The notes beneath the pieces were generated by a model. The model was not told where the DNA came from. It searched no databases and was given only the letters and a program-made list of their open reading frames with translations. The translations under genes were made by a program, and so were the position numbers. This document shows, piece by piece, positions 24,833 through 34,252 of a stretch of 64,000 nt of DNA. Numbering within the stretch: position 1 is the stretch's first letter; each line of letters opens with the position of its first letter. The DNA lies in contig JANRIH010000038.1 in NCBI GenBank assembly GCA_033765145.1, positions 186,001-250,000 of the forward strand, written 5' to 3'. The stretch is from JAGVSR01 sp033765145 (GTDB lineage Bacteria; Pseudomonadota; Alphaproteobacteria; Rhizobiales; Hyphomicrobiaceae).

Positions 24833-24966
24833 TGAGTCCCATAACAAGCGCCCCGCCGATGATCCGCCACCAGCGCCTGCCACCCCGATGTCACCGCCGC
24901 TTGTGACCCGCGCCCCGAGCGCGTAGGACATGCGTTGCCACGAGCTGACCCGGAGCGAAGACGCGC

Positions 24967-26379
24967 GTGAACTACATCTCGACAAGGGGCCTAGCCCCCG
25001 TCCTTTCCTTTCGCGACGTGCTGCTTGCGGGCCTCGCGCGGGACGGTGGACTCTACGTGCCCGAGACCTGGCCGACGCTGACCAGGGCGGCAATAGCGGA
25101 CTTCGCCGGTCACCCGTTCGCGGACGTCGCCGTCGAGGTCTTGAGTGCGTTCACCGGCGGCGAGATCGCGCGCGAGCACCTTGCGACCATGGCCCGCGAG
25201 GCCTATTCGACCTTCGGCCATGCCGCCGTTACGCCGCTCGTTCAGATCGATCCCGAGACGTTCGTCCTCGAGCTCTTTCACGGCCCCACGCTCGCGTTCA
25301 AGGACGTGGCGATGCAGATCCTCGCCCGGCTCATGGACCATGTGCTCGAAGAACGCGGCGAGCGCGTCACGATCGTCGGCGCCACGTCGGGCGATACCGG
25401 AGGCGCGGCGATCGAGGCCTTCCGCGGACGCGCGCGGACGGACGTCGTGATCCTCTATCCGAAGGGCCGTGTCTCCGACGTCCAGCGCCGCATGATGACG
25501 ACCCCGACCGAAGCGAATGTCCACGCGGTCGCGATCGAGGGGACGTTCGACGACTGCCAGGCGCTCGTGAAGGCGATGTTCAACGACCACGCCTTCCGCG
25601 ATCGCGTGCGCCTTTCGGGCGTCAATTCGATCAACTGGGGACGCATCGTCGCTCAGGTGACGTACTATTTTGCGGCCGCCACGGCGCTTGGAAGCCCGCA
25701 TCGCGACGTCGCCTTCTCGGTCCCGACAGGAAATTTCGGCGACATCTTTGCCGGCTATGTCGCGAAGCGCATGGGACTGCCGATTGCCGATCTCGTCATC
25801 GCGTCCAACGCAAACGACATCCTCCCGCGCACGATCGAGAGCGCGGCCTATGAAATGCGCGAGGTCGTCGCCACATCGTCTCCGTCCATGGACATTCAGG
25901 TCTCGTCCAACTTTGAGCGCTATCTGTTCGAGGCATCGGGCCGCGACCCGTCCTCCGTGCGCGCGTTGATGGGCTCGCTGACGCAGTCGCGCCGGTTCGA
26001 ATTGGGGGATATCGCAGAGCGGACGCGCCAGGATTTCGCCGCCAGCCGCGCGAGCGAGGCCGATGTCGCCCAAGCGATCCGGCACGTCGAAAAGACGAGT
26101 GGATATGTCATGGACCCGCACACGGCATGCGGATACGTGGCCGCCGCGCGCGCGCGCACCGGCGGATCGCGCGCTCCGCGCGTCATCCTCGCGACCGCGC
26201 ATCCGGCAAAGTTTCCCGATTCCATGGCCGCGATCACCGGCCGACGCCCGCCACTGCCGCAACGGCTTGCGTCGCTCTTGTCCGACCCCGAGCGCACCGA
26301 AACGCTGCCGAACGACTTGGCCGCTGTTGAGCGCTATGTCGAAAGCCGTTCGCGCGCGGCCGGAGCCGTCGCGGCATGA
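24967..26379 (+). CDS. thrC: Threonine synthase
   Basis: This PLP enzyme converts O-phosphohomoserine to threonine. The 470-residue product opens with Y-I-S-T-R-G, has the PLP lysine in G-P-T-L-A-F-K-D-V-A-M-Q, and the phosphate-binding V-G-A-T-S-G-D-T-G-G-A-A. Length and motifs fit the fungal/proteobacterial class. Its stop overlaps the start of the M16 peptidase gene by 4 bp (ATGA), showing translational coupling. The homoserine kinase gene thrB is in this window at 37176. Confidence 0.97.
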   Translation: MNYISTRGLAPVLSFRDVLLAGLARDGGLYVPETWPTLTRAAIADFAGHPFADVAVEVLSAFTGGEIAREHLATMAREAYSTFGHAAVTPLVQIDPETFVLELFHGPTLAFKDVAMQILARLMDHVLEERGERVTIVGATSGDTGGAAIEAFRGRARTDVVILYPKGRVSDVQRRMMTTPTEANVHAVAIEGTFDDCQALVKAMFNDHAFRDRVRLSGVNSINWGRIVAQVTYYFAAATALGSPHRDVAFSVPTGNFGDIFAGYVAKRMGLPIADLVIASNANDILPRTIESAAYEMREVVATSSPSMDIQVSSNFERYLFEASGRDPSSVRALMGSLTQSRRFELGDIAERTRQDFAASRASEADVAQAIRHVEKTSGYVMDPHTACGYVAAARARTGGSRAPRVILATAHPAKFPDSMAAITGRRPPLPQRLASLLSDPERTETLPNDLAAVERYVESRSRAAGAVAA

Positions 26380-27641
26380 CGGCGGAAGTCACGCGGCTCG
26401 CGAACGGCCTCCTCGTCGTCACCGAAACGATGGCGCACCTCGAAACGACCTCGCTCGGTGTCTGGGTGGCCGTCGGGTCGCGCCACGAGCGTCCGAAGGA
26501 GCACGGTCTCTCGCATCTGCTCGAGCACATGGCCTTCAAGGGGACAACTCGTCGGACCGCCGCCGACATCGCGGTCGAAATCGAAGCCATGGGGGGCGAG
26601 CTGAACGCCGCGACCGGTGTCGAGGCGACGGCCTACTATGCCCGGGTGCTCAAGGGCGACGAGGGCACGGCGTTCGACATCATCGCCGACATCCTCAAGG
26701 GCTCCGTGTTCGAGGACGGGGAACTTGCCAAGGAACGCGACGTGATTCTCCAGGAGATCGCGGGCGCCCTCGATAGCCCCGACGACATCGCCTACGACCT
26801 TCTGCACGACGCCGCCTATCCGGGCCAGGCGGCAGGCCGCCCGATCCTCGGGACACCGAAGAGCGTTAAGGCCATTTTCGCCCCCGATCTCAAGGGCTTC
26901 TTGTCGAAGCATTACAGCCCATCTCGGATGGTCATCGCGGCCGTCGGCGCGGTCCGCCACGACGAGGTCCTCCGCCACGTTGAAGCCCTATTCGGGGGGC
27001 TCATTGCTCTCGATGGCGTGCCGGAAGATCCCGCGCGCTACGTCGGGGGTGTCCGGGTCAACGCGCGGCGTTTCGAGCAGAGCCATCTTCTGCTCGGGTT
27101 CCGCTCGCCGTCCTATCTCGATCCGGGCTTTTTCTCCGCCCAAGTTCTGTCCGGTCTCCTAGGCGGAGGCATGTCGTCCCGGCTGTTCCAGGAGGTCCGT
27201 GAGAAGCGGGGTCTCTGCTACTCGGTCTATTCGTCGGCTTGGGGCTTGAAGGATACGGGCATGTTCGCGATCCACACCGCCTCTGGCGCCCAGCAACTGG
27301 ACGAGTTGTCAGATGTCGTGATTGCCGAACTCGAACGTCTCGCCGCCGACAGCCCATCCGAGGCCGAGGTCGCCCGATCGAAGGCCCAGTTGAAGGCCGG
27401 ACTGCTGATGAGCCTCGAATCGTCCTCGGCCCGTGCCGAACAGCTTGCCAGGCAGCTCTTGTTCCACGGCCGCGTCCTCGAGATTGCGGCCATACGTGAC
27501 GCCGTTGATCGCGTGACGCCAGACGATGTGCGCGCCACCGCCGCTGAAATCTTTGCAAGCACGCCGTCACTCGCCATCGTCGGAGCCGGCCGTTCCGCGG
27601 CGGCCATCGCCGAGCGAGCCCGCGCGCGTCTGGCATCTTGA
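26376..27641 (+). CDS. M16 family zinc peptidase (mitochondrial processing peptidase-like)
   Basis: The 421-residue protein has the inverted zinc motif H-L-L-E-H (in G-L-S-H-L-L-E-H-M-A-F-K-G-T) and the downstream acidic ligand in R-D-V-I-L-Q-E-I. The second half holds the R/Y motif region (F-Q-E-V-R-E-K-R-G-L-C-Y-S-V-Y). It belongs to the M16B group related to the mitochondrial processing peptidase; the bacterial substrate is unknown. It is translationally coupled to thrC. Confidence 0.93.
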   Translation: MTAEVTRLANGLLVVTETMAHLETTSLGVWVAVGSRHERPKEHGLSHLLEHMAFKGTTRRTAADIAVEIEAMGGELNAATGVEATAYYARVLKGDEGTAFDIIADILKGSVFEDGELAKERDVILQEIAGALDSPDDIAYDLLHDAAYPGQAAGRPILGTPKSVKAIFAPDLKGFLSKHYSPSRMVIAAVGAVRHDEVLRHVEALFGGLIALDGVPEDPARYVGGVRVNARRFEQSHLLLGFRSPSYLDPGFFSAQVLSGLLGGGMSSRLFQEVREKRGLCYSVYSSAWGLKDTGMFAIHTASGAQQLDELSDVVIAELERLAADSPSEAEVARSKAQLKAGLLMSLESSSARAEQLARQLLFHGRVLEIAAIRDAVDRVTPDDVRATAAEIFASTPSLAIVGAGRSAAAIAERARARLAS

Positions 27642-27663
27642 GCGAGTGGGAGCTTCCGGACCC

Positions 27664-28260
27664 ATGGTCTTCCTGCGCTCCACGACGGTCCCGGATGTCC
27701 CCAACTCGATGGCGGGGCAGCACGTGGTCCTGCGCGCGCCGCAGGTGTCTGACTATGGCGCGTGGGCTGAATTGAGAACCATGAGCCGCCAGCATCTGAC
27801 GCCGTGGGAACCTGCGTGGCCGCGTGATGATCTGACAAAGGCCGCTTTCAAGCGTCGCGTCCGGCACTATCAACGCGAAGTGAGGAACGATCTCGGCTAC
27901 GCATTCCTGATCATCAGGTCGGCCGACGAGCGTCTCGCGGGCGGTATCGCGCTATCGGGTGTCGAGCGCGGAGTCGCGCAGAAGGCGACGCTCGGCTACT
28001 GGCTGGGCACTCCCTTCGTCGGTCAGGGCTTGATGGCCGATGCCGTCAGGACGATCCTCGCATTCTCGTTCGGTCCCTTGAGGCTCCACCGGATCGAGGC
28101 CGCGACCCAGCCGGACAACGCGCGGTCCATCCACGTTCTCGAACGGACGGGCTTTCAGCGCGAGGGTTACGCGCGCGACTACCTCAAGATCAACGGCGCA
28201 TGGCGCGATCACGTGCTGTTTGCCCGTCTGGCGCCAACGCCCGCCGAGGGGGGCCGCTGA
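27664..28260 (+). CDS. GNAT family N-acetyltransferase (RimJ/RimL-like)
   Basis: The 198-residue protein has the GNAT fold of RimJ-type enzymes: L-G-Y-W-L-G-T-P-F-V-G-Q-G-L-M at the acetyl-CoA site, R-L-H-R-I-E-A-A-T-Q-P-D-N-A-R-S, and L-E-R-T-G-F-Q-R-E-G. These usually acetylate ribosomal-protein N-termini or antibiotics; the substrate here is unknown. A GTG at 27646 is an alternative start. Its stop overlaps the start of the following GGDEF/EAL gene (TGATG), so the two are coupled. Confidence 0.87.
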   Translation: MVFLRSTTVPDVPNSMAGQHVVLRAPQVSDYGAWAELRTMSRQHLTPWEPAWPRDDLTKAAFKRRVRHYQREVRNDLGYAFLIIRSADERLAGGIALSGVERGVAQKATLGYWLGTPFVGQGLMADAVRTILAFSFGPLRLHRIEAATQPDNARSIHVLERTGFQREGYARDYLKINGAWRDHVLFARLAPTPAEGGR

Positions 28261-31200
28261 TGCGCCTCGGCCGGTGCCTCATCACGCTGATCACGGTCCT
28301 CGCATCGGTCACGGCCGCTGCAACGGGCGCCAACGCCCTCGACGCCATCGCGATCTCACCCGATCAGGACCGGATCGAAATCACCACGCTCGGCCAGCTC
28401 TACGAGGGTCGCGGCGACAGTCTTCAGGTCGAGACGGCCGCGAGCGCCGATGGCACGACGGGCCGCATGTCCGTTCGCGCGGCAACACCTGGTACCAATC
28501 CGAGTTGGCTCGTCTTCGCGCTGACCAATACCTCCGAAGTCGCCATCGAGCGGTGGCTGACGGCCGATCGCTACCACATCATCGGCTCGGGGATCGTCTG
28601 GCCCGATCTCGACGCGCAGCGCATCGAGGCGGTGACACCGTCCATCGGCTTCGTGCCCGAACGCATGCCGTCCGATCGCGCAGACGTCTTCCGCATCACG
28701 CTGGAACCTGGCCAGACGATCACATACATCGCCGAGCTGTCGTCCGAGCGGCTGGCCCGCATCCATCTCTGGAAGCCGCTGGGCTATGAGCTGAAAGTCC
28801 GCGAGCGCCAGCTGTTCAACGGCATCATGATCGGGTTGACGAGCCTTCTCGCCATCTTCCTGACGTCGATCTTCGCCGCCAACCACAAGGTGATCTTCCC
28901 TGTCGCCGCACTCTTCGCGTGGTGTGTGCTCGGCTATCTCTGCGTCGACTTCGGCTTCTTCTACAAGCTCTTCCAGTTGAAGCCAGAGAATACCGCCGTG
29001 CACCGCGCCGCCACCGAAGCGGCGATGGCCGCGAGCCTCGTCATCTTCCTTTATTTCTACCTCCGCATTCAGTTGTGGCACGGCCTTGCGCGCATGCTGT
29101 TCGGTGTCTGGATCGTCGCCCAGCTTGCGCTCGTCGCGATTGCCGTCGTCGATCCCAGGCTGGCCTCGACCTTCGCGCGCCTGTCGTTCGCCGCGATCGT
29201 CGGCGGAGGCGGGGTCGTCACGCTGTTCCTGGCCCTTCGCGGCCAGGACCGTGCGTTCATGCTGATCCCGACGTGGACCTTGTTTGCCGTCTGGGTGTTC
29301 GGCGCGGCCGTCACGCTGACCGGACAGTTGTCCGGCGACATGGTCGTCTCGGGTCTCGTGGCCGGCCTCGTGCTGATCGGCGTCCTGATCGGCTTCACGG
29401 TCACCCAGTTCGCTTTTCGCTCTCTCGACCCCATGTACGGCGCCACGCCTTCAGAACTGCAGCTTCGATCGGCGGCGGTGGAAGCGGCGGGCGCCGCCGT
29501 CTGGGAATGGAGCGCACGCCGCGACGAGATCCGAGTCAGCCCCATCCTCGAAGCAGCGCTCGGTCTCAATCTCGGCGAACTCAACACCAAGGTCGAGGAC
29601 TTCTGCCGCCACATGCATCAGGCGGACCGCGAACGCTTCCGGCTCTCGCTCGTTTCAGCTCAGGAGCGCGGCACCGGCAGCCTTCAGACCGAATTCCGAA
29701 TGCGCCATGCCGACAACAGCTACCGCTGGTTCTCGCTCGAAGCGGCACCCGTCCCGAGTTCCGACGGCCGCACGGTCAAGTGCGTTGGCCTGCTGCGCGA
29801 CGTGACAGATCAGAAGCGGGCCCATGAGCGTCTCGTATCCGACGCCGTCAACTGCCGCCTCACAGGCATTCCCAATCGTGAAATTCTGCTCGACCGCCTG
29901 CAGATCGCGATCCGCCGGGCGGAGACGGAAGGCAGTGTCCGCCCGACGATCCTGTTCATCGACCTCGACAAGTTCAAATCGGTCAACAACAACTTCGGTG
30001 TCGTCGTCGGTGACAGTCTGCTCTTGACGGTCGCGCGCCGCCTGCAACGGCACCTGGAACCGGCTGACACGATCGCCCGCGTCGGCGGCGACCAGTTCGC
30101 CATCCTGCTGTTGAAGGAACAAACGGCCGTGGAACTCGCCGCGTTCGCCGAGCGCGTCCGCCGGTCTCTTCGATCTCCGATCAAGATAGCCGGACAGGAC
30201 ATCGTTCTGACCGGATCGCTCGGCATCGCGATCTGGGACGGACACCGTTCGGAGGAGATCGACCTCCTGCGCGAGGCCGAAATCGCCATGTACCGCGCCA
30301 AGCGGTCAGGCACCGATCAGATCGAGATCTTCCGCGCGGAAATGCGCGCCGAGCCCGATGAGAGATCGATCGCGGAAGCGGAAATCCGCAAGGCCATCGA
30401 ACGCAATCAGCTCAAGTATCTCTTCCAGCCGATCGTCTATCTCCCAACCGAGGAGATCGCCGGCTTCGAGGTCTCTATGCGCTGGGACCATCCGAAACAC
30501 GGTCCGCTCGATCCGATCCGCGTCCTCGAGCGGACCGGCAATGCGGATCTGATGCGACGCGTATTCGGCCAGGCCATCGCGCACGCGGTAAAGGAATGCG
30601 AGCAGTGGCAGAAGGAGTTGCCACGTACCGACCGGCCGCTGTTCGCCTCGATGACCCTTCCAACCGAGAAGATGCTGGAGCCTGAGCTGGCGCAGCACGT
30701 CCGTCAGGCTCTCGGCGCCAATGGCCTGCCGAAAGGAACGCTGAAGCTCGCGATCGCCGAATCGCTGGTCATGGACAACCCCGAGCGCGCGACCGAGGTC
30801 CTCGAATGGTTCCGCGGGGCCGGCGCAGAACTCGTGCTCGACAATTTCGGAGGCGGCTTCTCGTCGCTGCCCTATCTCGGGCGCCTGCCGTTCGAGACGT
30901 TCCGCATCGATCGCGCCCTGATGGCCGCGGAAAGCGGGCGTGACGGATCGAGCACGTCGGTGGTGAAAGCGATGGTGGCCCTCTGCCACGAACTCGATCG
31001 TAAGGTCGAATTCGATGGCGTCGAGACCGACGAGGAGATCAGCTTCCTGCGCTCGATCGAATGCGAATACGCGACCGGCCTCTACTACGGCGAACCGATT
31101 TCGGAGCGCGATGTCGTGCAGCTCCTGAAGCTCGTGCGCAAATCCGAGCGCCGGATGCAGCCCCGCGGGTTGTTCCGCATCGGCCAGAAGACGAAAAAGC

Positions 31201-31997
31201 CGAAGCCCGACGACGCCAGTGCCGTGGCGCCGGTCGCCGCGGCAAGTCCGTCGGACAGGGGCGCCGAAGGTGCCCCGATCCCTGCGAACATTCCGCCTCC
31301 GGTTCCACCGTTGCAGGCTCCCGGTGTCTGGGCGGAGAGTCAGCAGCCGGCCGGCGCTCCGACGCCACCGCCGATGCCCCTCCCGCCCTTGAACGGCGCC
31401 GAACCCATCGTGTTGACGCCACAGGCCCCGCGCGGCCCGCTCCCGCTCAACGATCCGCCTTCGCCACCACGTCAACAGCCGCCGCAACCGCAGCCGCACC
31501 GCGTGTTTCCGAGCCCGGCCGCGGACGGGACGGCGTGGTCGTCCGGCATGCCGGAGCCGCCACCTTCTGGCATCACGCTCCCGCGCATGGATCCATTCCC
31601 TGGTCCCCTGCAGCCGGCAGCTATGATGCCGATGCCGCCGCACAATCCACCGATTCTGTCCTCGGACCCCACAGCTCTGGATGCAGCGAGACCGCTTGCG
31701 GCTCTGCAACCGTCGCCATTCCCGCCGGGCGTCCCGCCGCCTCACGATCCGCGCGCCTACAACGGTCCGCCGCCGATGCCGAACGGCGCTCCGCATCACG
31801 CGCCGGGCCCGATGCAACATGGGCCCAACGGTGCGGCACCAAACGGACAGCCGCCGCCGACGCCCTCGGGCGACGGACTGATGCGTCCGCCGCGCCCGAT
31901 CCCACGCCCGCGCCCCACGAACCTTTCTCCGCAAATCCTGGCCAGTCTCGATCGCTTGGCGGGCAAGCCACGCTCGGCCGGAGGCAGCGGCGCCTAA
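28260..31997 (+). CDS. Membrane GGDEF-EAL protein with degenerate catalytic motifs and proline-rich tail
   Basis: The 1245-residue protein has a signal-like N-terminus, a periplasmic beta-rich region, a cluster of membrane helices at about residues 185-400 resembling 7TMR-DISM, a PAS-like domain (about 415-540), a GGDEF domain, an EAL domain, and a tail from about 985 dominated by proline, glycine and methionine. The cyclase signature is G-G-D-Q-F at 609-613 instead of GG(D/E)EF. The EAL motif is E737-V-S, and the usual D-D-F-G-T-G-Y is D861-N-F-G-G-G-F. The Asn in the V-N-L-S position and the L-K-I-D lysine are also lost. It is probably enzymatically inactive and may act as a c-di-GMP sensor or scaffold. 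It is coupled to the GNAT gene upstream. Confidence 0.85.
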   Translation: MRLGRCLITLITVLASVTAAATGANALDAIAISPDQDRIEITTLGQLYEGRGDSLQVETAASADGTTGRMSVRAATPGTNPSWLVFALTNTSEVAIERWLTADRYHIIGSGIVWPDLDAQRIEAVTPSIGFVPERMPSDRADVFRITLEPGQTITYIAELSSERLARIHLWKPLGYELKVRERQLFNGIMIGLTSLLAIFLTSIFAANHKVIFPVAALFAWCVLGYLCVDFGFFYKLFQLKPENTAVHRAATEAAMAASLVIFLYFYLRIQLWHGLARMLFGVWIVAQLALVAIAVVDPRLASTFARLSFAAIVGGGGVVTLFLALRGQDRAFMLIPTWTLFAVWVFGAAVTLTGQLSGDMVVSGLVAGLVLIGVLIGFTVTQFAFRSLDPMYGATPSELQLRSAAVEAAGAAVWEWSARRDEIRVSPILEAALGLNLGELNTKVEDFCRHMHQADRERFRLSLVSAQERGTGSLQTEFRMRHADNSYRWFSLEAAPVPSSDGRTVKCVGLLRDVTDQKRAHERLVSDAVNCRLTGIPNREILLDRLQIAIRRAETEGSVRPTILFIDLDKFKSVNNNFGVVVGDSLLLTVARRLQRHLEPADTIARVGGDQFAILLLKEQTAVELAAFAERVRRSLRSPIKIAGQDIVLTGSLGIAIWDGHRSEEIDLLREAEIAMYRAKRSGTDQIEIFRAEMRAEPDERSIAEAEIRKAIERNQLKYLFQPIVYLPTEEIAGFEVSMRWDHPKHGPLDPIRVLERTGNADLMRRVFGQAIAHAVKECEQWQKELPRTDRPLFASMTLPTEKMLEPELAQHVRQALGANGLPKGTLKLAIAESLVMDNPERATEVLEWFRGAGAELVLDNFGGGFSSLPYLGRLPFETFRIDRALMAAESGRDGSSTSVVKAMVALCHELDRKVEFDGVETDEEISFLRSIECEYATGLYYGEPISERDVVQLLKLVRKSERRMQPRGLFRIGQKTKKPKPDDASAVAPVAAASPSDRGAEGAPIPANIPPPVPPLQAPGVWAESQQPAGAPTPPPMPLPPLNGAEPIVLTPQAPRGPLPLNDPPSPPRQQPPQPQPHRVFPSPAADGTAWSSGMPEPPPSGITLPRMDPFPGPLQPAAMMPMPPHNPPILSSDPTALDAARPLAALQPSPFPPGVPPPHDPRAYNGPPPMPNGAPHHAPGPMQHGPNGAAPNGQPPPTPSGDGLMRPPRPIPRPRPTNLSPQILASLDRLAGKPRSAGGSGA

Positions 31998-32014
31998 GGT
32001 TCAGTAATCGAGCC

Positions 32015-32635
32015 TCAGCAATGCCCGGCGTCGCTCACGAGGAACGAGGGATTGACGCCGATGGCACTCAGCGCCCGCTCGTACTTCGCGTCGAGGTCCG
32101 GCTCGAAAATGATGTCCGAATGGGCCGGGCAATTGAGCCAGCCGTTGGCCTGAATCTCGCTTTCGAGCTGGCCCGGCGACCAGCCGGCATAACCGAGCGC
32201 CAGGATGGATTTCCTGGGTCCGCGCCCCTGCGCGATCGCTTTCAGAATGTCGATCGTCGCCGTCAGGCTGATACCGCCGGCGATCGCCAGCGTCGAGTCC
32301 CGCGTGTGGTAGTCGTCGGTATGCAGGACAAAGCCGCGCCCCGTCTCGACCGGACCGCCGAAATGCACCTGTCGGTCGAGTATATCGTTGGCGACGCCGT
32401 CATCGGAAGCGCGCGGCGCGATACCAAGCCTGTCAAGTAGATCCGGGAACGAAATTTGCTGTGCTCGGTGATTGATGATCAAGCCCATCGCGCCCTCGTC
32501 CGAGTGCGCGCACATGTAGATCACAGACCGGGCAAACCGCTTATCGGTCATCACCGGCATAGCAACCAGGAGCTGACCTTCGAGCGTGCCGTTCTTGGAA
32601 CCCTTCCGCTTGGTTCTCGGCGACATCATATCCAT
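32015..32635 (-). CDS. YqgE/AlgH family protein
   Basis: The 206-residue protein matches the YqgE family: L-E-G-Q-L-L-V-A-M-P-V-M near the start, F-A-R-S-V-I-Y-M-C-A-H, G-A-M-G-L-I-I-N, and H-F-G-G-P-V-E-T-G-R-G-F-V-L-H. A further L-G-Y-A-G-W-S-P-G-Q-L-E-x-E is characteristic. The family was named for effects on alginate in Pseudomonas, but its molecular role is not settled. It is convergent with the GGDEF/EAL gene and divergent from the DsbD-N-like gene. Confidence 0.93.
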   Translation of the reverse strand: MDMMSPRTKRKGSKNGTLEGQLLVAMPVMTDKRFARSVIYMCAHSDEGAMGLIINHRAQQISFPDLLDRLGIAPRASDDGVANDILDRQVHFGGPVETGRGFVLHTDDYHTRDSTLAIAGGISLTATIDILKAIAQGRGPRKSILALGYAGWSPGQLESEIQANGWLNCPAHSDIIFEPDLDAKYERALSAIGVNPSFLVSDAGHC

Positions 32636-32771
32636 AATGTAAGGCCGCTATGGCCGTTCTGTGAAGACGGGTTCTGAGTTGAACGGCCGACGCCGATCGG
32701 GCGACTTTGCGATGTAGAGCGGTCCGGCATGGCGGACCGGAACCAGACGATGGCCGCCGAGAGGGCGAGGG

Positions 32772-33620
32772 ATGAGGACGTCGAACGTCGCGTTTGCCAT
32801 ATATGGGCTCTTTCTATTGGCCCTGACGCCCGCCGGCGCGGCGGCCCTCGAAAGTGCCTGGCTCGAGGGGCATGAAAATCGTGTCCGCTTGTCCGCGGCC
32901 GGACTATCGACGGCCGACGGCATCCGGCCGTTCGCGTTCATCGAAATCGAAATGTCGCCCGGCTGGAAGACCTACTGGCGCAATCCCGGTGATGCTGGCG
33001 GCATTCCTCCGGTGTTCGATCTCTCGCGATCAGTGAACGTCGCCAAGGCCGAAGTGCTGATGCCCGTGCCGAAGGTGCTGTCGGACCGCGCGGGCGACGT
33101 CATCGGCTACAAGGAGCACGTGATCATCCCGATCGGCCTCGAGCCGGCCGACCCTGCGAAGGCGATGGTTCTCGACCTCGTGGCAAGCATCGGGATCTGC
33201 GAAAAGCTCTGCGTGCCGGTGGAAGCCGCGCTGCAACTCGACATCCCGGCCGGGGTCCTGCCCGAACCGACGCCCGATCTCGCGGCCGCCGTCGAGGCCG
33301 TGCCCCGTCCCCTGGACAACGTGAAAGCAGGCGACCCGCAGGACGCGCAGACGCGTGTCACCGGCGAGGCCGGCGCACCGGCGCTCGAGATCACCGCCCG
33401 TTTCCCGGGCGACGCCAAAGCGGCCGCCGTGTTTCTCGATGCGCCGGGCGGCCTCTACCTGCCGTTGCCGAAAGCGTCGGGCACCGACGGCGACGGGCGT
33501 CTGCGCTTCGTCGCGGATTTATCCCGCGACGTCGATCTGCCGGCGATCAAAGCCCAGCCCATCACGGTAACGCTGAAGGGCGAGACGGGACACTCGACCT
33601 ATTCTTTCAAGATCGACTGA
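32772..33620 (+). CDS. DsbD N-terminal-domain-like periplasmic protein
   Basis: The 282-residue exported protein has a signal peptide (Y-G-L-F-L-L-A-L-T-P-A-G-A-A-A) and an immunoglobulin-like domain resembling the N-terminal thiol-transfer domain of DsbD. W-K-T-Y-W-R-N-P-G-D-A-G is a family hallmark, and the pair C-E-K-L-C is in I-G-I-C-E-K-L-C-V-P. No transmembrane or thioredoxin domain of full DsbD is attached. It may take electrons from a separate membrane reductase; the partner is not in this window. It lies just upstream of the peroxiredoxin gene. Confidence 0.8.
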   Translation: MRTSNVAFAIYGLFLLALTPAGAAALESAWLEGHENRVRLSAAGLSTADGIRPFAFIEIEMSPGWKTYWRNPGDAGGIPPVFDLSRSVNVAKAEVLMPVPKVLSDRAGDVIGYKEHVIIPIGLEPADPAKAMVLDLVASIGICEKLCVPVEAALQLDIPAGVLPEPTPDLAAAVEAVPRPLDNVKAGDPQDAQTRVTGEAGAPALEITARFPGDAKAAAVFLDAPGGLYLPLPKASGTDGDGRLRFVADLSRDVDLPAIKAQPITVTLKGETGHSTYSFKID

Positions 33621-33697
33621 GGGCACAAGCCCGTATAGAAGCCGGTTTGGGGCCCTCGATCGGGCGCAACGAGACCTTACGAAATCAGGAGAGAATA

Positions 33698-34201
33698 ATG
33701 ACGATCAAAGTCGGGGATCGCCTGCCCGAGGCGAAGTTTATGACCCTCGGCGCGGACGGGCCGAAACCTGTGACGGGTGCCGAACTCTTCTCCGGAAAGA
33801 AGGTCGCACTCTTCGCCGTGCCGGGTGCGTTCACCCCCACATGCCATCTCCAGCACATGCCGGGCTTCGTGGCGCGCCTCGATCATTTGAAAGCCAAGGG
33901 CGTTGAAACGGTCGCGTGCACCGCCGTTAACGACGTCTTCGTCATGAAGGCGTGGGGCGAGGCGACGGGCGCGGACGGCAAGGTCGTCATGTTGACCGAT
34001 GACGGCGCGGCATTCGCGAAGGCGATCGGTCTCGAAATCGATCTGACAGGCGCCGGCATCGGTCTCGGCGTGCGGTCGAAGCGCTACGCCATGCTGATCG
34101 AAGACGGCGTCGTCAAGGTGCTGAACATCGACGAAAGCCCGCCGGCGCATGACAAATCGAGCGCCGAAACGCTCTGCACGATGATCGAGAACGTGATTTG
34201 A
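33698..34201 (+). CDS. Peroxiredoxin (Prx5 type)
   Basis: The 167-residue thiol peroxidase has the peroxidatic cysteine C49 in V-P-G-A-F-T-P-T-C-H, the Prx5 signature. Further cysteines are C74 and C160; C160 near the C-terminus could be resolving. A clear AGGAGAG ribosome site precedes ATG 33698. It reduces peroxides in the cytoplasm, probably with glutaredoxin or thioredoxin. It lies 77 bp after the DsbD-N-like gene. Confidence 0.95.
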   Translation: MTIKVGDRLPEAKFMTLGADGPKPVTGAELFSGKKVALFAVPGAFTPTCHLQHMPGFVARLDHLKAKGVETVACTAVNDVFVMKAWGEATGADGKVVMLTDDGAAFAKAIGLEIDLTGAGIGLGVRSKRYAMLIEDGVVKVLNIDESPPAHDKSSAETLCTMIENVI

Positions 34202-34213
34202 GATCGGGATTTG

Positions 34214-34245
34214 ATGGGACCGGAGCGGCATCGCCCCAGTCCCAT
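34214..34245. terminator. Hairpin between convergent prx and tadG genes
   Basis: ATGGGAC (34214-34220) pairs with GTCCCAT (34239-34245), with further G-C pairs inside and a GCAT apical loop. It sits in the 51-bp gap between two converging genes. There is no strong T-run. Confidence 0.5.
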
Positions 34246-34252
34246 TTCGCCG

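Noticed and set aside
30306..31934. 542-codon minus-strand frame opposite the GGDEF/EAL gene
   Set aside because: Arg-rich shadow of the EAL domain and proline-rich tail; no conserved motif.
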